Shown here: in pieces, positions 1 to 8,094 of the stretch
How the letters are laid out: each line of letters begins with the position of its first letter
Numbering within the stretch: position 1 is the stretch's first letter
Assembly: GCA_002716045.1 (NCBI GenBank)
Contig: PAZC01000046.1
Location: 1 to 49,645 of the forward strand
DNA: 49,645 bases
Direction of reading: 5' to 3'
Source of the DNA: Opitutia bacterium
GTDB taxonomy: Bacteria; Verrucomicrobiota; Verrucomicrobiia; Opitutales; Seribacteraceae
Program-made: the position numbers and the translations under genes
Notes under the pieces: generated by a model
The model's database searches: none
The model's input: only the letters and a program-made list of their open reading frames with translations
What the model was told of the DNA's origin: nothing

Positions 1-267
1 TTTGAACATTTCGAGCATGCGGTCAGTGACTACGTAGCCGCCGACCACGTTAATGGAAGCAAGAACGAGTGCCGCGAAGCCAATCCATTGGCTGAGCTCG
101 CCTTGGCCGAGCTGAAGAGAGAGTATGGCGCCAACTATGGTAATGCCAGATATGGCGTTGGACCCGGACATGAGCGGCGTGTGCAATTGGGAAGGCACCT
201 TGGAGATGAGTTGGTAGCCGAGGAAGCCGGCCAAGGTGAAGATGAAGAGCAATTGGACGAGTTCCAT
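1..267 (-). CDS. pntAB: NAD(P) transhydrogenase subunit alpha part 2 (partial, C-terminus beyond window)
   Basis: Eighty-nine codons read leftwards from an ATG at 265-267 and run off the window edge without a stop. The product is a small membrane protein: an N-terminal hydrophobic helix beginning MELVQLLFIFTLAGFLGYQ, then the family signature TPLMSGSNAISG near residues 30-41, then further hydrophobic helices ending VVGGYVVTDRMLEMFK. This is the membrane part of the alpha subunit of proton-translocating transhydrogenase, which couples hydride transfer between NADH and NADP+ to the proton gradient. It starts 3 nt after the stop of the NAD-binding part (271-1404), the usual split-alpha arrangement, so pntB is expected just outside the window. 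The identification is firm; only the length is unknown. Confidence 0.9.
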   Translation of the reverse strand, partial: MELVQLLFIFTLAGFLGYQLISKVPSQLHTPLMSGSNAISGITIVGAILSLQLGQGELSQWIGFAALVLASINVVGGYVVTDRMLEMFK

Positions 268-270
268 GGC

Positions 271-1404
271 TTAATCCTTATCTTGGAAGCGTTCGTGGAT
301 CACGGCGCCGTCGTGGGTGATGAGGCAGCCTTGCATTATCTCGTCCTCGAGATCGAGGTTGAGGGCCTTGGATTTCTTATCCCAGAAATGTTCGATGAAT
401 GCGGTTACGTTGGCGGCCAACATTTGGCTGGCATGGCGTGGCACCATGCCCTCGAGGCTGGCGTGCCCGATGATTCGCACCCCGTTTTTGGTGACTACTT
501 CGTCGTTAACCTGAACACCCTCGACGTTTCCACCGGTTTCGGCGGCGAGGTCCACCACGATGCTCCCGGCGCTCATTTGGTCGAGAATTTCCTTGGTCAC
601 AATGCGTGGGGCTGGCCGCCCGAAGAGCTTGGCTGTGGTGATCACGACGTCGGCCATCGCACAGGCCTTGGCCATGGCCTCGCGTTGTTTCTCCATTTGC
701 TCGGGTGTGAGTTCCTTGGCGTAGCCCTGATCGGTTTGCCCGGTTTCACCGAGGTCGACCTTGACGAACTTAGCTCCGAGGGATTTGACCTGTTCCTCGA
801 CCACGGGCCGCGTGTCAAAGGCTTCGACGCGGGCCCCGAGGCGCTTGGCTGTGGCGATTGCCTGTAGGCCGGCCACGCCTACACCGATGATAAAGAACTT
901 GGCCGGCGAGATGGTGCCGGCGGGCGTCATCATCATGGGGAGTATGCGATCAAAGCGTTCGGCCGCGAGTATGACGGCCTGATATCCGGCGAGATTGGCC
1001 TGCGAACTGAGGGCGTCCATCTTTTGGGCCAAGGTGGTGCGTGGAATCATTTCGAGGCTAGCCGCGCTGATGCCAGCGCCGGCGAGTTGCTCGATCAGTT
1101 CCTTTTCGTTGAAGGGGTCGAGGAAACTGATATGCAGGCACCCCTTGGCGAGTTTTCCGACTTCTCCGCCATCCGGTTTGTTCACACGGGCCACGAAGTC
1201 GGATTCCCGAGAAACCGAGACTGAATCCGAGGCAATGGATGCCCCGGCTTCGGAGTAGTCTTTGTCGGCATAACCAGCTTTTGCCCCGAGGCCGCTTTCC
1301 ACAATCACCTCGACTCCGAGGCTGACGAGTTTGCGGGTGGAGCCGGGAGTCATTGCGACCCTCGTTTCTCCATCAACGGTTTCTTTGGGGATGAACAGTT
1401 TCAC
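271..1404 (-). CDS. pntAA: NAD(P) transhydrogenase subunit alpha part 1 (NAD-binding)
   Basis: The 377-residue protein opens with KLFIPKETVDGETRVAMTP, the conserved start of the alanine dehydrogenase/PntA N-terminal domain. It then has the NAD-binding Rossmann motif GVGVAGLQAIATAKRLGARV near residues 173-192 and the acidic/Arg segment AFDTRP just after it. Length matches the soluble domain I of split transhydrogenases. The start is a GTG at 1402-1404, with AAAGGT a few bases upstream as a plausible ribosome-binding site. The membrane part follows after 3 nt. Known role: cytoplasmic NAD(H)-binding component of the proton-pumping complex that maintains NADPH. The molybdenum-carrier-like gene upstream ends 70 nt before it, so they may be co-transcribed. 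Confidence 0.92.
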   Translation of the reverse strand: MKLFIPKETVDGETRVAMTPGSTRKLVSLGVEVIVESGLGAKAGYADKDYSEAGASIASDSVSVSRESDFVARVNKPDGGEVGKLAKGCLHISFLDPFNEKELIEQLAGAGISAASLEMIPRTTLAQKMDALSSQANLAGYQAVILAAERFDRILPMMMTPAGTISPAKFFIIGVGVAGLQAIATAKRLGARVEAFDTRPVVEEQVKSLGAKFVKVDLGETGQTDQGYAKELTPEQMEKQREAMAKACAMADVVITTAKLFGRPAPRIVTKEILDQMSAGSIVVDLAAETGGNVEGVQVNDEVVTKNGVRIIGHASLEGMVPRHASQMLAANVTAFIEHFWDKKSKALNLDLEDEIMQGCLITHDGAVIHERFQDKD

Positions 1405-1474
1405 GATTTACCTTTGGTTCTAAAAAGGCCTTATGGCAAAAAGGAAACAACAAATGCCTGCAGGAAAAGAAACC

Positions 1475-1954
1475 TTAGTTTCCGAAAGTCTCGTCCAAGA
1501 GACGCCTGACCATACCCTCCACTTCGTTTGAACCGGAGATGCGGGGCCCAGCGACATTGAGGGCGCTGATTTTGTGTTTCCGAATAAAGGACCGCAGGAG
1601 GACAGGGGCTTCCTTCTCGTTTTGTAGTGTCACCACGAGCACGGGCTTGTTGATTTCCTTGGCGTGTCTGAGGGTGAGTAGCGTGCCTCCCTCCGGTGAT
1701 TGGGGTGATACGATGAGAGTGGCGTCGGAGTCCTCCACGTTCCGTCGGGTGCGCTCTGGATAGGAACTGCTTGGAGTTTCTCGCAATTGATATTTTTCCG
1801 GGATTCGCCCATCCTCTGCGAGGCGCCCGGCAGGGCACCATCCAGCGTGGGACACCTTATGATCGATTGCCCAGTCGAGAGCTGCTCGATCAGCGCCGGT
1901 TTGGCCACCTGACACGATGTCGGGCGTTGCAATCTTGGCGCCAACTTCAGTCAC
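1475..1954 (-). CDS. Putative molybdenum carrier / SLOG-like Rossmann protein
   Basis: The protein has 159 residues. Near the N-terminus is VSGGQTGADRAALDWA, the nucleotide-binding glycine-rich loop of the MoCo_carrier family (Pfam PF12694), followed by GWCPAGRLAEDGRIP and RTRRNVEDSDATLIV, also typical. The fold resembles the LOG/DprA Rossmann family, so a nucleotide- or cofactor-binding role is more certain than molybdenum transport. The start is GTG at 1952-1954, which overlaps the TGA stop of the M16 peptidase gene (GTGA, 4 nt), implying translational coupling. No molybdoenzyme gene is visible in the window, so the family name should be taken loosely. Confidence 0.75.
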   Translation of the reverse strand: MTEVGAKIATPDIVSGGQTGADRAALDWAIDHKVSHAGWCPAGRLAEDGRIPEKYQLRETPSSSYPERTRRNVEDSDATLIVSPQSPEGGTLLTLRHAKEINKPVLVVTLQNEKEAPVLLRSFIRKHKISALNVAGPRISGSNEVEGMVRRLLDETFGN

Positions 1955-4875
1955 TCGGAAAAGATCTTGTCTGCCTCGATGGTCGTGATTTCACCGAACT
2001 TGGCGAGTGCTTCCATGTCGATTTTGGACGAGTCTCCCACGATGGATATGAGTTTGGGCCGTGGCTGAATTTCCTTTTCGTAAAACTCCTTGAGCGTGTC
2101 GATAGTGGCGTCTTTTATGATAGGAAAGCGATCCTGCCGCGGATCCTTGTCGAGCCCCAGATTTTCCCAGTCGATGACGATGCCCGGCACACTGCGGAAG
2201 GCTACGTTTGCCGTCCGGTAGGTACTTTCGAGAGCTTGGCGAGCATTGTCGAAGCGATTTTGTTCAAGAGGCATGTCCTCCATCAATCCAAGGAAGGCCT
2301 TGACTGCCTCGATGGTCTTGTCCGCTTGGCAACCGATGAATCCAACCACGATGTTTTCGTCCTCGGGTCGGGAAGCGGGGAAGTAGTGACCGAAGGCAGA
2401 ATAGGCGAGGGCACGGGCCTCGCGCAATTCCTGGAACACGAGCCCGGCCATGCCGCCACCGAAGTACTCGTTGAAGAGTTGGGAGGCAGGCCGGGAGGAT
2501 TCCTCGTAGGTTCCTGCTGCAAATTCCATTCTTACCAATGCTTGGGCCATTTCCTTTTGCAGGAAGAGAATACGAGTCTTTACCGGCGTTGCCGAACGGA
2601 GTGGTTCATGGGCACTGATGTGATAGAGAGCGCCGACTTCGCCGTATTCCTTCTTGAGAAGATCGGCTACCTCGTCGACCGAACGTGGCCCGACATAGAG
2701 AACGGATTGCTCGGTGGCGAGCAGTTCGCTCAAACTGGCTGAGAGTTTTTCCACGGTGGATGCATTGAGGTCGGCGCTGGAAAGGCGATCGCGGTAACGG
2801 GAGCGATCGCCGTAGCGGTGGAAGTGGGCGAGGGCGTGAGCAAGGACTTGGGGGGACTTGGGTTCGTCTTCGCGCTCGGCGAGTATGATCTTGATCAATT
2901 CGTCGAGGGTATCTTGTTCGATTGCGGGGGAGGCCAGGAGCTTGCGACCCAGGGAGAGGGCATCGGGCAAGTTCTCGTCGAGCCCCGCCACGGCCACCGA
3001 GCTGTGCCGTTCGCCCACGTTCATGCCGAAGTCGATACCCATCTTGTACCACTCCACCTTGAGTTGGCCGGAACCAAGGTCGCCGACTCCGGAGCGGTCG
3101 ATCATGCGCTTGGCGTAGGGGAGATTCTTGTCGAGTCGATGGCCCTTCTGGAAGCGTATCTCGATGGCGCCGAGGTCATTTATGGGATTGGGCGCATGAT
3201 ACAGGGTGAGTCCTGACTGCAGTTCGCGTTTCTCAAAGGTGGTTCCTTCCTCGATATACCTTGGCTCGAAGGGATCGAACGGCATTTCGCTGATCTTTTT
3301 CATGAATGCCGATTGCTTGGAGGGATCGATGTCAAGCGCGTCGATCTTGGGCTTGTCTATGGAGGGAAGGTCGTGTTGGGCGTCGATTCGGTGACCGGAA
3401 ACGAAGTTTGGCCCGAAGTACTGGTTGGCCACTCGCACGACTTCGGCTTTGGTAACTTGCTCAAGTAGGTCGATCTCGTTGACGACGTCTTCCCATTCGC
3501 GTTCGGCGAGGAAGGCGTCGCGCATGAACTCGACGCGCTTCTGGTTGTTCTCGAGGTCCTGTTTGCGGCGCTTCTTGAAGTCATTTATGACGGCCGGCAG
3601 GATCCAGTCGGCGAAGTTGCCTTTCTTGATTAAGTCAACTTGGGCGAGGAGCAGATCCTCGACCTCCTGCAGGGTCTGGCCGTCCTTGGGTATGCCTTGT
3701 AGGTACTGAGCCCCGTAGTCGTTGAGGTTTTGCGGGAATGAGCCAGCTGAGCGAACGGCTTGGGCTTCAACCAAGTTGAGGTTAATGAGTCCGGCCACGG
3801 AGTTGTCGAGCACCATGTCAAGGAGGCGCAGTGCGGGCCAATCTTCGTGTTTTCGGGGAACGGTACGAAAGGCTAGCAGCACTTGCTCCTCACCTTGGTA
3901 TTTCATTTGAACGAACTCGCGCCCGGAAAGTGATTTTTCGGTCCACATAGGAATCTTGAGCTCCTTTTCGCCGGATTCCCAACGTGAGAATTGCCGCTCG
4001 ATGATCCTGATAGTTTCCTTTGGATCGATGTCGCCCGATATGCAGATAGCCATGTTTTCGGGGACATAGTATGTGTTGAAGTATTCCTCGATGGCATTGA
4101 TGGATGGATTCTTGAGGTGTTCCACCGATCCCAAGGTGCGTTGCTGACCGTAGGGATGATTCTTGTAAAGGAGTGCGTTCACCTCGCGATGGATGAGGCG
4201 AACCTTGTTGTCGATCGAGCGATTCTTTTCCTCGTAGACTGTCTCGAGTTCGGTGTGGAAGAGGCGGAACACGGGGTTTTCGAAACGTTCGGATTCGATG
4301 ACCGCCCATTGCTTCAATCGATTGGCGGGGAGATCCACTTTGTAGACGGTTTCCTCGTGCCAGGTATGTGCGTTGATGGCTTGTCCCCCCATGTCCCCAT
4401 AGATGCGGTCAAGTTCGTTGGGCACCGCGAAGGCGGCGGCCTTCTTGGCGATTTCGTTGATTTCGGCGTAGATGGCGTCTCGCTTGGAGGAATTGGTTTC
4501 CTGGGAGCGTTGCTCGTATAGTTCCGTAATGCGGTCGAGCAGGGGTTTTTCCTTTTCGTAGTCGATGGTGCCGAAATTGGTAGTTCCCTTGAACAGGAGA
4601 TGCTCGAGGTAATGGGCGAGCCCGGTGTTGGTGGATGGGTCGTGCTTGCTGCCGCCCCTCGTGATGATCTCGGCGTAGAAGCGAGGTTCTTCGTGGTTGG
4701 GGCTAAGATATACGGTTAGCCCATTATCTAGTTCGTATATTTCGACGTTCATTGGATCGTTGCTGGCGTTTGCCTCGTGGACGCGTTGGTAGCGATTGAG
4801 GTCAAGCTCGCATCCGGCGAAGCAGAGGGCGATCGTTCCGAACAACGAGCGCATGGGTACTGATGACTTGCTCAT
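1951..4875 (-). CDS. M16 family zinc metallopeptidase, lipoprotein
   Basis: The 974-residue protein has a lipoprotein-type signal (hydrophobic run ending FAGC, Cys22). The inverzincin motif HYLEH follows at residues 88-92, and the third ligand region ELETVYEEKN lies near 209-218. A second, non-catalytic M16 half lacks HxxEH, as is normal for pitrilysin-like two-domain proteins. Expected role: periplasmic or outer-membrane-anchored degradation of peptides. An in-frame ATG at codon 8 (4852-4854) would give a more compact lipoprotein signal and is an alternative start. It is the first gene of the minus-strand group that continues into the molybdenum-carrier-like and transhydrogenase genes, and it diverges from the ArsC-like gene across 95 nt that must hold both promoters; I see no clear consensus there. 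Confidence 0.9.
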   Translation of the reverse strand: MSKSSVPMRSLFGTIALCFAGCELDLNRYQRVHEANASNDPMNVEIYELDNGLTVYLSPNHEEPRFYAEIITRGGSKHDPSTNTGLAHYLEHLLFKGTTNFGTIDYEKEKPLLDRITELYEQRSQETNSSKRDAIYAEINEIAKKAAAFAVPNELDRIYGDMGGQAINAHTWHEETVYKVDLPANRLKQWAVIESERFENPVFRLFHTELETVYEEKNRSIDNKVRLIHREVNALLYKNHPYGQQRTLGSVEHLKNPSINAIEEYFNTYYVPENMAICISGDIDPKETIRIIERQFSRWESGEKELKIPMWTEKSLSGREFVQMKYQGEEQVLLAFRTVPRKHEDWPALRLLDMVLDNSVAGLINLNLVEAQAVRSAGSFPQNLNDYGAQYLQGIPKDGQTLQEVEDLLLAQVDLIKKGNFADWILPAVINDFKKRRKQDLENNQKRVEFMRDAFLAEREWEDVVNEIDLLEQVTKAEVVRVANQYFGPNFVSGHRIDAQHDLPSIDKPKIDALDIDPSKQSAFMKKISEMPFDPFEPRYIEEGTTFEKRELQSGLTLYHAPNPINDLGAIEIRFQKGHRLDKNLPYAKRMIDRSGVGDLGSGQLKVEWYKMGIDFGMNVGERHSSVAVAGLDENLPDALSLGRKLLASPAIEQDTLDELIKIILAEREDEPKSPQVLAHALAHFHRYGDRSRYRDRLSSADLNASTVEKLSASLSELLATEQSVLYVGPRSVDEVADLLKKEYGEVGALYHISAHEPLRSATPVKTRILFLQKEMAQALVRMEFAAGTYEESSRPASQLFNEYFGGGMAGLVFQELREARALAYSAFGHYFPASRPEDENIVVGFIGCQADKTIEAVKAFLGLMEDMPLEQNRFDNARQALESTYRTANVAFRSVPGIVIDWENLGLDKDPRQDRFPIIKDATIDTLKEFYEKEIQPRPKLISIVGDSSKIDMEALAKFGEITTIEADKIFSE

Positions 4876-4970
4876 TTCTTTGTGATGGGGCTTTTTGTTT
4901 GCAGTTGGTCACGGGGCGAGGGATTTTTGCGATTCCTCGACGCATTGCACTCTTAAAATCAATTTATTCC

Positions 4971-5324
4971 ATGAAAGTTTTTATTTATGAAAAATGCGGC
5001 ACCTGTCGCAAGGCTCTTAATTGGTTGGATGAAAGAGGCATAGCATACCAAAAGGTTCCTATTCGCGAGGTCCCTCCGAGCAAGATGCTTCTCAAGAAAA
5101 TGCTTAAGGCCAAGGAGGGTCAGCGTAAGAAAATCTTCAATACCTCGAGCAAGGACTATCGTGACCCCGAAGTTAAGAATCGTTTGCCTGACTTGTCCGA
5201 CGACGAGGCAATGGAATTGCTGGCCTCGCGCGGGAATCTTATTAAAAGGCCTTTCGTTCTCGAGGGAGAGGTTGCCCTCGTTGGCTTCAAGGAAGACGAA
5301 TGGGCGCAGGCACTGGGCCAATGA
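4971..5324 (+). CDS. ArsC/Spx/YffB-like thioredoxin-fold protein
   Basis: The 117-residue protein starts MKVFIYEKCGTCRKAL; the Cys9-Gly-Thr-Cys12 pair sits where ArsC/Spx-family proteins carry their redox cysteine. The C-terminal segment LIKRPFVLEG matches the family's conserved 'KRP' strand. I chose the ATG at 4971 because a longer in-frame reading from 4863 adds residues unlike the family and would run into the divergent M16 gene. Function within the family ranges from arsenate reductase to transcription regulator; nothing nearby (no ars operon) favours arsenate, so a general thiol-redox role is as likely. It ends 7 nt before the first SDR gene and may be co-transcribed with it. Confidence 0.85.
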   Translation: MKVFIYEKCGTCRKALNWLDERGIAYQKVPIREVPPSKMLLKKMLKAKEGQRKKIFNTSSKDYRDPEVKNRLPDLSDDEAMELLASRGNLIKRPFVLEGEVALVGFKEDEWAQALGQ

Positions 5325-5331
5325 GTTTTCA

Positions 5332-6117
5332 ATGAAACTGGCTGGCAAAGTTGCCTTGGTGACCGGAGCCGGCACCGGAGTGGGAGCTGCCACTGCCCGC
5401 CTGCTTGCCTCCAAAGGTTGTCATTTGGCGATCAACTACCGGAAATCCGAGGCGGGGGCAGAGGAAGTGGTGACATCGATCATGGAATCGGGAGGCGAGG
5501 CATTCGCTTGTCAGGCTGACGTTGCGGAGGACGCCGAGGCCCGCGCCTTGGTTGAGTCTGTCCGGGAGAAGTATGGTTGCCTGGATTTGTTGGTGAACAA
5601 CGCGGGAATCACGGAATTCATTCCTTTCGATGATTTGGATGCAGTCACCGACGAGGCTTGGCATCGCCTTATGCAAGTGAACTTAGTTGGGGCCTTTCAC
5701 TGTGTACGGGCGGCGGTTACACTGATGCGGAAAACGGAGCCAGCGGAGGGGGCTGAAATCGTGAACGTCGGATCGATCGCCGGCCTCAAGGCAACGGGCA
5801 GTTGCATCCCCTATGCCGCCAGCAAGGCGGCCTTGCACAACTTGACCGTAGCCTTGGCCCGCACCTTGGCTCCTCTGATTCGCGTTAATGCAGTGGCTCC
5901 TGGTTTCATCACCGGTCGTTGGTTACAGAATGGATTGGGTGAAGCTTACGAGGCGACCAAGGCGGCTTTTGAGAAAGCAATGCCCCTAGAGACCGTATGC
6001 GATCCCGAGGACGTCGCCGCGGCCATTGTCTCGTTGGTGGAAGGGTCCGACCTCGTGACCGGCCAAATTCTAGCATGTGACGGCGGCATGAGCATCGCCG
6101 AACCTATCAGTATCTGA
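5332..6117 (+). CDS. SDR family NAD(P)-dependent oxidoreductase
   Basis: This is a classical short-chain dehydrogenase of 261 residues. It has the cofactor loop TGAGTGVG at 11-18, NNAG at 89-92, a catalytic YAASK with Tyr161 and Lys165, and a C-terminal VTGQILACDGG. The ATG at 5332 gives the canonical short N-terminus before the first strand (GKVALVTG); longer in-frame readings only add residues from the ArsC-like gene in another frame. Substrate cannot be read from sequence. Its position ahead of a second SDR, a sugar ABC importer and a tagaturonate-epimerase-like gene suggests a sugar or sugar-acid dehydrogenase. A gap of 98 nt with a pyrimidine-rich leader separates it from the second SDR. 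Confidence 0.88.
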   Translation: MKLAGKVALVTGAGTGVGAATARLLASKGCHLAINYRKSEAGAEEVVTSIMESGGEAFACQADVAEDAEARALVESVREKYGCLDLLVNNAGITEFIPFDDLDAVTDEAWHRLMQVNLVGAFHCVRAAVTLMRKTEPAEGAEIVNVGSIAGLKATGSCIPYAASKAALHNLTVALARTLAPLIRVNAVAPGFITGRWLQNGLGEAYEATKAAFEKAMPLETVCDPEDVAAAIVSLVEGSDLVTGQILACDGGMSIAEPISI

Positions 6118-6215
6118 GCCTTGGTTGGGATAACTTCGAAATACGAGATTGCCACCTTGGTAACTTTTCGAGAAAAGAATCCGTTTTCCCTTACCTTTAC
6201 TTTTGTTTTCCCGCC

Positions 6216-6971
6216 ATGGCATTTTCTTTGGAAGGTCGCGTCGCCTTGGTCACCGGCAGCAGCCGGGGGCTTGGTCGCGGCATCGCACTCGCATTGGGCA
6301 AGGCGGGGGCCAAGGTGGTTATCAATTATTTCAACGACCGTTCAGCGGCGGACGATGCCATGCGCGAAATGAAGGACGCCGGCATTCATGCCATGTTGGT
6401 TCGGGCCGACGCATCCGATCCAGATCAAGTCGCGGACATGGTTCATTCCGCTTCCGAGAAACTGGGCTTCGTCGATATCGTTGTCCCCAACGCCACCCCC
6501 GATCAACCGCAGAAGCCGATCGAGGAATACGATTCCGATTTTTATCTTCAAATGTACGAGTTCTTCGTCTTGGGGCCCTATCATCTTGCCAGGGCCGCCC
6601 TGCCGGGGATGAAGTCTCGCGGGTGGGGTCGAATCGTGAACGTGACGAGCGAGGTGTTTCATTGCGGGATGCCCAACTTCAGCGCCTACGTTGCAGCCAA
6701 GGGCGGACAAATCGGCTGGAGCCGCAGCATGGCGACGGAACTGGCGCCCAGTGGCATCACGGTCAATACAGTGGCCCCCGGTTGGATTCCGACCGAGCGT
6801 CACGCCAACGATCCGCAAGATGCGCTGAACGCCTATCACGAAACCATTCCAATGGGTCGTTGGGGAACCCCCAAGGACGTGGGCGACGCAGTGACTTTCT
6901 TCGCTTCCCGGGAAGCATCCTTCCTCACTGGACAGACTCTTTGCGTGAACGGGGGGCGTACCCCTTGGTGA
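6216..6971 (+). CDS. SDR family oxidoreductase, probable sugar-acid dehydrogenase
   Basis: The 251-residue protein has the cofactor loop TGSSRGLG at 13-20 and the catalytic pair in YVAAK (Tyr158, Lys162). The C-terminal FLTGQTLCVNGG is also canonical. The usual NNAG is replaced by PNAT (91-94), which is unusual but seen in divergent SDRs. It is only moderately similar to the preceding SDR, so the two are probably not a recent duplication. The start ATG follows a strongly pyrimidine-rich stretch (about 30 of 35 bases at 6181-6215) with no Shine-Dalgarno sequence. It lies 45 nt before the ABC substrate-binding protein. I infer oxidation or reduction of the imported sugar acid; no specific substrate can be assigned. 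Confidence 0.87.
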   Translation: MAFSLEGRVALVTGSSRGLGRGIALALGKAGAKVVINYFNDRSAADDAMREMKDAGIHAMLVRADASDPDQVADMVHSASEKLGFVDIVVPNATPDQPQKPIEEYDSDFYLQMYEFFVLGPYHLARAALPGMKSRGWGRIVNVTSEVFHCGMPNFSAYVAAKGGQIGWSRSMATELAPSGITVNTVAPGWIPTERHANDPQDALNAYHETIPMGRWGTPKDVGDAVTFFASREASFLTGQTLCVNGGRTPW

Positions 6972-7016
6972 AGATGCCTTTGACTTTCCAGCAACATATC
7001 TAATCCTGCAAGAACC

Positions 7017-8039
7017 ATGAAAATCAAATCTTCCTACATCACCTTGACGGCTGCCATCTTAGGTCTAGCCACCTGCTTTTCCTTCTTCACGGGTTGCGGA
7101 GCCGACGAATCCAAGCAGGAATTTCGAATAGCTTTCGTCACCAATCAAATTGCCGATTTCTGGAACATCGCCAAAGCCGGATGTCGTGATGGTGCCAAAG
7201 ACTTCGGAGTTAGCGTGGAGGTCAAGATGCCAACCGAAAGGTCTGCCACGTTACAAAAGCAAATCGTCGAGGATTTGATTTCTTCAGGCATTCAAGCCAT
7301 CGCCATCAGTCCCCTTGATGCTGATAACCAGACCCAATGGCTCAACAGCGTAGCAGCCAAACTCCCCTTGATCACTCATGATTCCGATGCTCCTCAATCG
7401 AATCGCGTCTCCTATGTCGGGATGGATAACTATAAGGCTGGTCGGATGTGTGGAGAGTTGGTCAAGAAAGCTCTTCCGGATGGCGGCGGCGTCATGCTTT
7501 TCATCGGCGGCATGGGCCAAGATAATTCAAAGCACCGACGCCAAGGGGTCATTGATGAACTCTTCGATCGTGAACGTCCGGAGAAACTCGATACCAAGAA
7601 CTACGACCTCGACTTGGAGAAAGTATTGGATTCGGGAAAATACCAAATCATTCGGACAATTCTTGCCGATGACCAAAACGCCAAGGACAAGGCAGCCGAT
7701 GCCATCAATGCCTATCCTGAGATGAATGCCATGGTGGGGCTTTTCGAGTACAATCCTCCCGGTTGCTACCAAGCGCTTAAGCAAGCCGACAAACTTGGAC
7801 AAATCAAACTCATCGGTTTCGATGAAAACGACGTTACCCTGCAAGGCATTAAGGATGGTTTCATCACAGGAACCATCGTGCAGGATCCCTATCAATATGG
7901 TTATCAGTCGGTCAAGATTCTCAAGGAACTTCTTCAGGGCAAGAAACCCGAATCATTCATTGACATTGCTCCTCGTAAAATCGTGAAGGAGAACGTGGAT
8001 GAGTACTGGGCGGACCTCAAGGCCAAGAAGGCCGGTTGA
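7017..8039 (+). CDS. Sugar ABC transporter substrate-binding lipoprotein (RbsB type)
   Basis: The 340-residue protein has a signal peptide ending FFTGC (Cys27), so it is a lipoprotein. The mature part is a type I periplasmic binding protein of the LacI/RbsB class. It opens RIAFVTNQIADFWNIAKAG, the typical first strand and ligand-binding Phe/Trp segment, and also has GIQAIAISPLDAD, VSYVGMDNYKAG and KLIGFDENDVTLQGIKDG. Length is normal. The ATPase and permease follow directly (55 and 35 nt gaps), making a complete import system. The ligand is inferred to be a monosaccharide or uronate from the dehydrogenases and epimerase around it. Confidence 0.92.
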   Translation: MKIKSSYITLTAAILGLATCFSFFTGCGADESKQEFRIAFVTNQIADFWNIAKAGCRDGAKDFGVSVEVKMPTERSATLQKQIVEDLISSGIQAIAISPLDADNQTQWLNSVAAKLPLITHDSDAPQSNRVSYVGMDNYKAGRMCGELVKKALPDGGGVMLFIGGMGQDNSKHRRQGVIDELFDRERPEKLDTKNYDLDLEKVLDSGKYQIIRTILADDQNAKDKAADAINAYPEMNAMVGLFEYNPPGCYQALKQADKLGQIKLIGFDENDVTLQGIKDGFITGTIVQDPYQYGYQSVKILKELLQGKKPESFIDIAPRKIVKENVDEYWADLKAKKAG

Positions 8040-8094
8040 TGATCATGCTCCTTGAGTAAACTCTTTCAAGTTAGCCTAGGTTCTTTCCTCTTTC

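Noticed and set aside
88-867. A 259-codon plus-strand frame opposite pntAA/pntAB
   Set aside because: It crosses the boundary of two well-identified minus-strand genes and is a mirror of their codon bias.
1771-2742. A 323-codon plus-strand frame opposite the M16 peptidase and molybdenum-carrier genes
   Set aside because: Both minus-strand genes here have clear family motifs; the plus reading spans two genes and has no recognisable domain.
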